Source: Norana najaformis
Lineage: Eukaryota; Annelida; Clitellata; Crassiclitellata; Hormogastridae
Reading direction: 5' to 3'
Assembly: GCA_964023275.1 (NCBI GenBank)
Contig: OZ029916.1
Span: 17,500,150 to 17,564,149, forward strand
DNA length: 64,000 nt
The position numbers were made by a program, and so were the translations under genes. This document shows positions 55,035-64,000 of this stretch, piece after piece (position 1 is the first letter of the stretch; the number at the start of each line of letters is the position of its first letter). The notes beneath the pieces were generated by a model, which searched no databases, was not told the origin of the DNA, and saw only the letters and a list, made by a program, of their open reading frames with translations.

Positions 55035-56990
55035 GCTCACTCTGCTTCACATCCGTCCACTCCCTTTCACTTTAGCCTAACTGTATCTCTCACTCTCACT
55101 CACGTACTCTATCTTTTTTGTTTCTCTCCCACACTTTCGATCTCGTTCACGCTCCACTGTTCTCGCGTTTTCAGACACTCACTTTAATTCTTATGCTCAC
55201 TTTAATTGTTTATCACCATCGCTTTATTTTTCACCATGTCTCTCACTTTTCACAATTCTAAGCTTTCACCTTTTCACGCTCAACTCTCGCTTTATCCCAC
55301 TTTTGCATCAGGCTTGTCTGTAAATTTCTCTCTCAAGTACTCTATCTTTTTTGTTTCTCTCCCACACTTTCGATCGCGTTCACGCTCCACTTTTCTCGCG
55401 TTTTCAGACACTCACTTTAATTTGTATGCTCACTTTAATTGTTTATCACCGTCGCTTTATTTTTCACCTTCTCTAAACTTTTCACAATTCTAAACTTTCA
55501 CCTTCTCGCGCTCAACTCTCACTTTATCTCACTTTTGCAACAGGCCTATCTGTAAATTTGTCTCTCACGTAGGCCTACTCTGTCTTTTTTCCCTCTACCA
55601 CACGTTCTATCTCGTTCACGCTTTTTCGCAGTTTCAGACACTCACTTTAATTTTTATGCTCACTTTAATTATTTATCACCATCGCTTTATTTTTTACCTT
55701 GTCTCTCACTTTTCACAATTCTAAGCTTTCACCTTCTCACGCTCAACTCTCGCTTTATCCCACTTTTGCATCAGGCTTGTCTGTAAATTTCTCTCTCACG
55801 TACTCTATCTTTTTTGTTTCTCTCCCACACTTTCGATCTCGTTCACGCTCCACTGTTCTCGCGTTTTCAGACACTCACTTTAATTCTTATGCTCACTTTA
55901 ATTGTTTATCACCATCGCTTTATTTTTCACCATGTCTCTCACTTTTCACAATTCTAAGCTTTCACCTTTTCACGCTCAACTCTCGCTTTATCCCACTTTT
56001 GCATCAGGCTTGTCTGTAAATTTCTCTCTCACGTACTCTATCTTTTTTGTTTCTCTCCCACACTTTCGATCTCGTTCACCCTCCACTGTTCTCGCGTTTT
56101 CAGACACTCAACTACTCACTCAAGACTGAAAACACTTCTTTTCCAGAAATCTTACCCTGATTCTTCCTCTTCCCCTTATCTCTCTTCTCGCTTTAATTTC
56201 AAACAGCATCCACCGTAGCCGTCCGACTGTCTGAGTGCCTGAATCCTGGATCTTGACCCTTTTGCCTGTCGATTTTGTTTTGACTGAGCGCCTGTGAATA
56301 AGCTGGTTCCCGCGACTTAGCTTTCGTTGAGCGCTGTAGAAATCTCGAGATTACGATTACGATTCTTATGCTCACTTTAATTGTTTATCACCATCGCTTT
56401 ATTTTTCGCCTTCTCTCACACTTTTCAGAATTCTAAACTTTCACCTTCTCACGCTCAACTCTCACTTTATCTCACTTTTGCAACAGGCCTATCTGTAAAT
56501 TTCTCTCTCAATTAGGCTTACTCTATCTTTTTTTCTTTACCACACGTTCTATCTCGTTCACGCTTTTCTCGCTTTTTCAGACACTCACTTTAATTTTTAT
56601 GCTCACTTTAATTGCTTATCACCATCGCTTTATTTTTATTTGTCACCTTCTCTCACACTTTTCACAATTGTAAACTTTCACCTTCTCACGCTCAACTCTC
56701 ACTTTATCCCACTTTTGAATCAGGCCTATCTGTAAATTTGTCTCTCTGGCGTAGGCCTACTCTATCCTTTTTGTTTCTCTCCCACACGTTCGTTCTCGTT
56801 CACGCTCAACTGTTCTCGCGTTTTCAGACACTTTGATTTTATCCTCACTTTAATTATTTAATATCGCTTTATTTTTCGCCTTCTCTCCCACTTTTCACAT
56901 TTCTAAGCTTTCATCTTCTCACGCTCAACTCGCACTTTATCTCACTTTTGCATCAGGTCTATCTGTAAATTTGTCTCAGTCTTGTATGCC
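55035..56990. repeat. Second satellite, ~233-bp unit, about 7-8 copies
   Basis: The landmark CAGACACTCACTTTAATT recurs at about 55172, 55405, 55635, 55868 and, modified, 56101, 56578 and 56825: spacings 233, 230, 233, 233 and about 247. Each unit also has TCACCATCGCTTTATTTTTC and ACGCTCAACTCTCGCTTTAT. Copies differ by several percent. Interrupted by a LINE fragment at 56108-56366. Confidence 0.92.
56108..56366 (+). mobile_element. LINE 3' end inserted in the 233-bp satellite
   Basis: Encodes RLKTLLFQKSY, the C-terminal LINE motif, followed by a 3' UTR with GCGCCTGTGAATAAGCTGG and a (GATTAC)n tail at about 56349-56362. The satellite unit is broken within CACTCA...ATTCTTATG and resumes after the tail, with a few unit bases lost. 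Confidence 0.75.
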
Positions 56991-57008
56991 TTTTTGCTGC
57001 ATGTCTGA

Positions 57009-57080
57009 ATCTGTCTGTCTGTCTGTCTGGCTGTCTGTCTGCCTGCCTGTCTATCTGTCTGTCTGTCTGTCTGTCTGTTT
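57009..57080. repeat. (TGTC)n tetranucleotide microsatellite
   Basis: TGTC repeats with a few variants (GGCTG, CCTG, TATC). Confidence 0.95.
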
Positions 57081-57224
57081 TGCCTTACTGTTGCTCTTTC
57101 TTTATCACATTCTGCCCTTTCTGCATCTTCCTCTTTTTCTTTTCAAACGTGTGTCTGGCTTGATTCTTTATCTCTCTGCTGTCACTCAACTACTCGCTGC
57201 CATTCTGTCTTATGTTAACAAACC

Positions 57225-57256
<32 letters not shown>
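57225..57256. repeat. (CA)n microsatellite
   Basis: Uninterrupted CA dinucleotides. Confidence 0.95.
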
Positions 57257-57258
<2 letters not shown>

Positions 57259-57259
57259 T

Positions 57260-59085
57260 ACACACACAGCACTGACCCGTTGTTCGCTCTCTTGCTGTCT
57301 GTGTATTCTCTCATCCCATTTTTCTCTTTCATATTCATTATCTGCCATTCTGTTTTACGCACAATTAGTAAAACTGAGAATTGTCTAAAATTGGAAGTTC
57401 TGTGGGTAAAATCAAACTGGCGATGAAATTCGACTGCTTGAGAGCTATGGTGAATGGACTACGGAGACCTTTGCCAACACCTCCTCGTGGTGGTCTCTGG
57501 GCATGCAGTTTCGCCAGTTGGATGGCTGCATGGCAAAGCTTGGCAGCAGAACCTATTAGTACAATCGTGTTTTCATGCTCTAAAATAGTTTACTTCGTTC
57601 TCTGAAATAGTTTATTGAGGGCAAAACAGTTTTTTTAAATTTTGCTACGGCTCTCGCAGACTTTATTTTGCTATATAAACTGGCGAATAAGCTTAATATT
57701 TATGAGTCCGTGGTATTGACTTTCAATATTTCCCCAAAAACCAAGTTTCATGTTTAAATGGCCTACGAAGTGACAACCGCCAGGGGTAACGAATTGCAGT
57801 TTTACTGAAAGGCCGGCGGTTTAAGTAACTGAAATCACATTAAAAATTGTTCAGAGGCCATCCAAAGGCCTTCCTATCATTGCATTGTGAAGTCATTGTG
57901 TTGTCGCCGAGCGAGACTTTATCATAAACAACGCAGAAGGCTAAAGGGAATCTGCAGTATTCGCAAGGCAACTTTTCCCGGGTCACACAAACCACCGTTT
58001 TCGGTGCTTGCGCCACTAGCGGCGTCAGGCTTGGCTCTCGGTCCCAGTCAATCACTGCCTTCCCTTAAAGCAGGCACGGATCAAACTCTTTCGTCTGCGG
58101 ATTTCCACCTTGACCATCCTAGCTACCCGGGCAGCCTCATTAAACACATTCCTAGAGGGGCAAATCCAGCGATAGTTAATCTGCTGATTAGAATCATCGA
58201 CAACATCTTTCGCAACCCAGTAAAACAGGACGCCTGGGTTAGGTTGATAGTTTTGACTGCTCTAGTAGTTTCTTGCACATCCAGCAAACAACTGGTCGCT
58301 TCAAATCCGTCGGGTAGAGAAAAAGCGTTTAAACGTTTGACAAAATATACATTTATGCCAATCCCATAGGTTAATTTTTATGCGGTCGACGTTTTCATAC
58401 CAATTTTGTTTACCAGAACGCTGGCAACATATACAATTAGATAGCGTAGTTTTAAAAAACGACATAAATATAAGTAAAATAGCTTTCAACAAACCGTATG
58501 CCTGCTGCCTTCAAGCAAGATCAAAATGCTGTCAAAATTCGATTCGCTTCAACTGTACGATTTTAGGCGCATTTTGCAAACGTGGACATATCTCAATATG
58601 TAGTTCATCATCTCTTAATGATGTTTTGAAAATATTATGCTTTTACATGTAAATGCTTTGTTGACATGCCGTGCATTTTAGTTAATAAGCCACCGTCGAC
58701 GAGTGAAGCGTTTCACTCATCCGACTGACGAGGTAACGCAGACAGTTGAGATGCGCAGTTGATAGCAGACTGAAGCTGACGGATTCGGAAGGACGGCATT
58801 GCTATAGTCGAATCGCATAAAAATTAACAATTGAACGAGCGTCACTGCGGCACTGAAAGGTAAACTACCCAAATTTCGGAGGATAAGTTGTTGATTCCAG
58901 TCAGGAAATCGAAAATATATTGCTTCTTCATCGACCTTCGAAAGCGCTTAGCCTTTGCCTAGCCAGATTTAATGAGTCTAGTTCAAGTAGGACGGCCCAA
59001 AGCACGAGATAGCACGTTCTGCCCAAACCCTCGTACAGGAGTGCGGGACTACGAGATCTCCATTAGTCACAGAACGTAGCGCATA
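57260..59085. other. No supportable gene
   Basis: Contains a 160-codon plus-strand open frame (57887-58369) without a recognisable domain, splice context or compositional support. Otherwise unremarkable unique sequence. Confidence 0.45.
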
Positions 59086-59121
59086 TATATATATATAATA
59101 TATATATTATATATATATATG
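59086..59121. repeat. AT-rich dinucleotide repeat
   Basis: (AT)n/(TA)n tract just before the LINE remnant. Confidence 0.9.
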
Positions 59122-59139
59122 AGCTCATCAAGCCGGTTG

Positions 59140-59430
59140 CTGATCAACCTGGTCGACAGAGACTACGATCGGCGACGCATGGTCAACTCATTGTACCGCG
59201 TTCTCGTACGTCTGATCGGGCGGGCCGTGCCTTCTCCACTGTGGGCAGTCTCTCTGGAACACTCTTCCACCAAACATCCGATAAATTGCCTGTTCAACAG
59301 TTCAAGAAACATTTTCTGCCCGTCTCAAGACGTTCCTGTTTAGAGACCGTTAAGTTAGGTAGCCGTGCTGCAGCGCCTTTGTGAGTTACTTAAAAGGCGC
59401 TGTACAAATTTAGTGATACATACATACATA
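59140..59430 (+). mobile_element. LINE 3' end fragment
   Basis: The frame reads WNTLPPNIR, stop, then TFSARLKTFLFRD: the C-terminal WNxLPxxIR...LKTFLF motif of CR1/L2-type LINEs. A GCGCTGTACAAAT word and a (CATA)n tail at about 59418-59430 close it. Confidence 0.7.
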
Positions 59431-60180
59431 TTAAGAAGGGGTTGTGCATTGAGCCATGTGGAAGTAGAACTTATAGAACTGATGTCCGAAATCAATCCAA
59501 TCAGAACCGTCTTCGTAGAATCTCAGCAGTGCATTTAATGTGACTTCTGTCGCCCTGTCACTCCTTCCAACCATCCCTAAGGATTACTTCTGACCCACTG
59601 CTAAAGTGCGGGTCTTCTTCTTAACTAAAGCCCTCCCGTTTCCCAGTCAGGGTTTAGTAGTTTGTCCAGTATTTATAGCTTCAGTATTTATAAACAAACT
59701 AATAATATAACATAAGGCAGAATAAACCACTTACATTTTCATATCGTAACGTTTTACTTAGGGGCGCCATATATCTGTCAAGTTCGAGTAGGCCTACATA
59801 TTCAAGTTCATCTTTTTAATTTATGTCAGCCAGTATCTAGTGCACACTATAGATAGTTATCTAGATTTCGAAAATTATTTAACAAGCAAAGTCCTATTTG
59901 TTCTTTCTTGGACTTCCCATTTCGGAAGAACCGATCCTTCATAGAAGTCAGTATTGTACTCATGTAAGAGTTTCCCGCAACAACCATCTCTCGGGTGTTG
60001 TGTTGTATAAGTTCTCACAAAAACAAAGTGCTATTCGGTCACCTAAACGCACAATCCCGAGTCTTTGCACGTCATCGTTGAACATCATTAACAACACTTA
60101 GATGCCTATCTTTTAAAATTTTGTTTAACAACATTGGAGCTAAACTGAAGTGTCATTTAACTTTGTGTCCATGTATAGTA

Positions 60181-60285
60181 TTATTATTATTATTTATTAA
60201 TATCTTCTATGCGCTGGTGTCTACTGTGCAAGGCATCAACCGATGGCGCACCATAACGAAGCTGCAATCAGTCCACTATGTCTAT
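60181..60285. repeat. Dispersed repeat, copy A
   Basis: An (ATT)n run followed by GCGCTGGTGTCTACTGTGCA and GGCATCAACCGATGGCGCAC. The core matches 61490-61550 in the same orientation. Confidence 0.7.
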
Positions 60286-61384
60286 GGTAGCTAAGCAATT
60301 TGAAAAGGTAAGTCTTAAGTGGATACTAAAATGACACAAGAAACTTCAAAATCTAGACCCAGTAACCGAAAATGCCTGCTCACCAACAACAGTTCTAGTC
60401 TAGAGTACTGTATAACAAGAGAAAGGCAATCAGAACATATAGGAAAAAGACGCTATGTATACTTTTTGAGTCCTTCCTGCAGGACTGTGAGAGTGAGTAA
60501 CAAAATAGCGGTGCGACTATGGCTGAAAATTATGTGAATTCATTGGTATAGTGTATGGTGGCATGCATGTCACAGAAGCAAGTCACAGCGCTGTGTTAAT
60601 GAACCTTTAGCACAGTGTCTTTGGAGGTGCGTGATGAAATTCCTGTTGATGTTAATTACATTTGTTTGTGTGTTTGCATGTGTGTGTGCATTTCAATAAA
60701 ATCTTTACCTAACTTAGTTTCAATTTTAGGTGGCGCTAATTGCATCACGTTAAGTCAAGTTTTGGCAGTCTGGAATGGTGCTGAAAGTTAACCCCTGTCG
60801 GCTTTCAGACTACCGCCCTGCTGCTGATGATGGCTGACAGGCAGTCATCATCCGATAAGACACTGTTTGTCGACTTCTACGAGGATCCGGGTCGTCTCCC
60901 TTACTTGCACTTGTTCTTTGTGTCTGTGGCTGCCATTTAATGCAACCGAAGATGATTTTCATGCATTACTGTTGCGCTCTCCAACAGAACGTGTTGGCTT
61001 CTGAAAGGTGTTAAGTTTGTTGAATTAAGATGCAATTAAATTGTCCCTTATACCCAAGTAACCTATGGATGACCTCTGGTCAATGCAGCCCACGAATTAT
61101 CCATGGGATTAAGAGGTGTAGGCCTATATCAGCCGAACATCGTACAAAGGCCGGTGGCATGCTGATCTGCATCCAAAAAACTACAAAACAAACGTATACT
61201 AAAAAAGAGTTGCAGAGGATAGGACCAGCGACAGAAAAGGCACGCCTGGCGATTGCTGTCCTTTTCCATGGAATGGTCAGATCAAGACAAAAGACCTAGT
61301 CGCGAAGAAAACAGTCATGGGACTGTGTACAGTAAAAAGAGAGTGGTTGAAATGTAAACTGTTGTATACGATTATTCGCTTTTC

Positions 61385-61555
61385 TATAATAATAATGAAA
61401 ATGATAAAGATAATGATGATGATGATAATAATAATAATAATAATAACAACAATAATAATAATAATAATAATAATTATAAAGTGACCTCTAATGCGCCGGT
61501 GTCTAATGCACAAGGCATCAGTCGATGGCGCACCAAAGCTGTAGCTCAAGGGGAT
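61385..61555. repeat. Dispersed repeat, copy B
   Basis: A (GAT/AAT)n run followed by GCGCCGGTGTCTAATGCACA and GGCATCAGTCGATGGCGCAC, homologous to the copy at 60181-60285. Confidence 0.7.
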
Positions 61556-63240
61556 CATCCGAAAGAGCTTCAAAGCTTCACGCCAGGGATTCAAGTGATT
61601 CCACCATTTTGGCTATTAGTGGGTGATAATTAAGACAAGCTTGCCAGGACTCTGGCACCCGTCCATGATAGTTATTGCAGCCATTTACGGCTCGGCCTGA
61701 CTGTAAGGCCTACGTCTGCGCTGTGTACGGGAACCTCGGAGACATCAAGCGTCAACCTACGTAGGGCATAGAACCGGATGAGGCGGCTGTTGGGCTGTGG
61801 CAAAGACGCTAGTTGGAGATTCGTGGACTTGTCAATCTCGTTACCGACGAATCATTGGGACCGTCGTACCGTCTGAGTGACAGCCCCTTGAGACGGCCCC
61901 CTTTGGCTGACGCACTCGGCTGTGCCCTTTAGACACTGGTGCATCGGCAGAGGGCTCTTTATTAACTGGCGTAGTTAATATAAAAGGGAAGCGTGTTATA
62001 CTCATTGCCCAGCTGGGACTTGGATACACTTCGAATCGTCGCCATTTTGTTTCGTATATCAACAACAGGTGAAGCTTCTCTCTCATAATCACAAGCGAAA
62101 TTGGTTTCAGATGCTGGATAGTCCTAAGATGTACTGATTGAAAGGACCTGTATATAGAAGGCTGCTGGTGCAGTGATGTCTTTCACTAGTAGGCTAGGCG
62201 TCTGTAAAGCTTGATTTATATAGGTCTGTAGGCATACAGAGATAAATAGGCCAACTGTCTTTATTATTATGGGTGAATTAATTGTCAGATTGAATTCAGC
62301 GAAATTTAAAAAAGAAACTCTTGTATAGATGCAGTGATCTAACAATGAACTCGGAGAGTTTCACTGAGTTCAAATGATTTCCGTCATACGCTCTTATGTT
62401 TTAGGCTTACAGGCAAAATAGGCCTAGGCCTACTTCCTATAGCAAACGATTGTGTCCTATACATAAACGTTTCATGGATAATTTAATGTGCGCCACTAGA
62501 CAAGTCATTAAAATCAACGTTAGCCAAACACTTTTTATAGCCTGAATATGTTCTAACAGTTAAGTTTCCATTTGATCTTTTAAATGCTATAGGTAAATCG
62601 TAAAATAAGCTACAAAACGAACCCCTACCTTTATATTTTCATGACCGACCGATGAGCTATTTAAGTGATGCGTATGCTCTGGTTATGCCTTACTTTCCAA
62701 GCCCTGTATTGTAATTGTATAGCCCACTGTGATGCGTAGCAATTTTCGACTTTATAGGCTCAGTCAGAGCCGGATTAGCAAGTATGCAATATAGTGGCCC
62801 ATGCAGTTGCATGGGGCCTCCGCTGACAAGAGGTCCCGAATGGAGTCAGAATTTTTCTGCAGTCACAGACACTAACATAAAATTCATTATAACAGCTAGT
62901 TTATTTACTGGTTCGAGTCATTAATTTTCGTTTTAAATATTGCAAAATTGAAAAAGTCAGCCACGCAACCAGCTGCTTTAACATGCTTTTCTTGTAGTCG
63001 AACTTTTTTTCTGTCAATAGGTATTTTATGCTGACGCCAGTGTTCTCTTTAATTCTTTCGCCGTGATCGCACTGACCTATACCCCGAGGAAAGTAGCATT
63101 TGGAACCTGCGCTGTGGTCCATGCAAGACTGCACATCCATTTGGGCCTAAACCCTAAACTAAAGGACTATAAAATCGAGCTCTTTAGAAGAAAAGACTAG
63201 AAAGACAAATTAAACTTACATTAAGATTGTCTCTCGCTTG
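61556..63240. other. No supportable gene
   Basis: Short open frames only. AGAGCCGGATTAG near 62767 followed by CATGGGGCCTCC near 62811 looks like one end of a DNA-transposon-type repeat. Several TAGGCCTAC words are present. Confidence 0.4.
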
Positions 63241-63260
63241 TCTTTGGGGTCCTCCATAGA

Positions 63261-63359
63261 GGACGTCCGCAAAAATGACCTACTTTGGACCCATTCCGCC
63301 CTTTCTCCCCATTTTTCGGCAGTTGCTATGACCATCCGAGTCCTCCTTTGCGGACGTCC
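63261..63359. repeat. Inverted repeat, 13-bp perfect arms
   Basis: GGACGTCCGCAAA (63261-63273) and TTTGCGGACGTCC (63347-63359) flank about 73 bp. The arms contain the palindrome GGACGTCC. Possible small MITE remnant. Confidence 0.65.
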
Positions 63360-63654
63360 GCACTCCAACGAGCATTGGGGTCTATAGATTAGGCTTCCTT
63401 GTTGATCTTGCAAGGCTAACTGTGCTACGGAGTGGCGTACTTTGATGTTGTTGGACTCTAATAATTCAGATCCAACGAGGTATAGACTGCTGTCTGACTG
63501 CTTAAGGCACAGGCTGTACCGAAATAAGAGTATGTAGGCCTACAAAATTTAAATGCGGACGTTCCCCTTATCCGCGTTTGAGTGGTTCATCCCTCCGACC
63601 TTTTCGGATGTCCTTACTGAACGGCCCCCCTTTGTAAAGCTGCCAACTAAAGTC

Positions 63655-63658
63655 CATA

Positions 63659-63705
<47 letters not shown>
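63655..63705. repeat. (AT)n microsatellite
   Basis: AT dinucleotides interrupted once by ACAT. Confidence 0.95.
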
Positions 63706-63706
<1 letters not shown>

Positions 63707-64000
63707 CCAGGTTGAATTCTTGCGATGCGCGTTTGTTAGGCTATGAAAAGCTGCATAGGCGATACCTTGAGCATCTTGAAAATGCCTCTTTTATCTATAT
63801 TCCAACATCTGTAACGGAATGGACATGAATTTCGTCTATAGGTGTCGCTTTAAATAATCCAACATCCATTTGCCCATCTTTTGCCACGGCTGCAGTGGTG
63901 AAATGGACATGTGCGTTGGCTTTAGCGCATATAATGCAAACAATGTCGCTTTTACGATATGTGAAGCTTCCTTAAACATAACAGTCTGCATTCTCTACCT
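63706..64000. other. No feature seen
   Basis: Unique-looking sequence to the end of the window; no gene or repeat recognised. Confidence 0.4.

Noticed and set aside
54966..56129. Repeated Ser/Leu/Phe-rich open frames
   Set aside because: Produced by the 233-bp satellite; they recur with its period.
57887..58369. 160-codon open frame
   Set aside because: No recognisable domain, no splice partners, ordinary composition; a chance frame or transposon debris cannot be told apart from the sequence.

Overview
The window is animal nuclear DNA: spliced genes with GT-AG introns, animal-specific protein families, LINE retrotransposons, non-autonomous DNA-transposon-like elements, satellites and microsatellites, in AT-rich sequence. 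The gene set and repeat style suggest a marine invertebrate, perhaps a mollusc, but the sequence alone does not settle the phylum. There is no operon, CRISPR array, prophage or rRNA/tRNA gene.

Region 1 (about 1-23990, + strand): a long gene for a SHIP-type phosphatidylinositol 3,4,5-trisphosphate 5-phosphatase, read here as 23 exons. Its 5' end lies before the window, because the first exon seen starts inside the SH2 domain. The order is SH2 (C-terminal half), linker, PH-like segment, complete 5-phosphatase domain, C2-like segment, a Gln/Pro-rich exon and a C-terminal SAM domain. The SAM makes it SHIP2 (INPPL1)-like. Reading phase is continuous at every junction except exon 4/5. The introns carry a 5'-truncated RTE-like LINE with an intact 430-codon ORF, a LINE 3' end, perfect foldbacks, a 132-bp tandem duplication and a 24-copy minisatellite with a 35-bp unit.

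Region 2 (about 23990-38400): about 8 kb between converging genes, with two tRNA-SINE-like segments, then a five-exon minus-strand gene for a tetraspanin of the TSPAN31/TSPAN13 group (224 codons, complete, all junctions in phase). A decayed duplicate of its last exon and 3' flank lies about 780 bp downstream. Its introns hold two elements that look like non-autonomous DNA transposons.

Region 3 (about 38400-57260) is gene-free: an (AAT)n array, a GC-richer island, a second triplet array, a 10-N assembly gap, then about 13.5 kb of pyrimidine-rich satellite. This is built of diverged monomers of about 32 bp and organised into a 4363-bp higher-order unit present 2.9 times with almost no differences, ending against an older diverged copy. 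A second satellite with a unit of about 233 bp follows. Both satellites are interrupted by LINE 3' ends.

Region 4 (57260-64000): no supportable gene; LINE and repeat fragments, AT microsatellites and a short inverted repeat.

The two genes act in different systems (phosphoinositide signalling at the membrane; tetraspanin membrane organisation) and nothing here links them functionally. No wholly new system was found. The best candidates for follow-up are the young higher-order satellite with its splice-acceptor-like monomers, the uniform minisatellite, the intronic foldbacks and the duplicated tetraspanin terminal exon.
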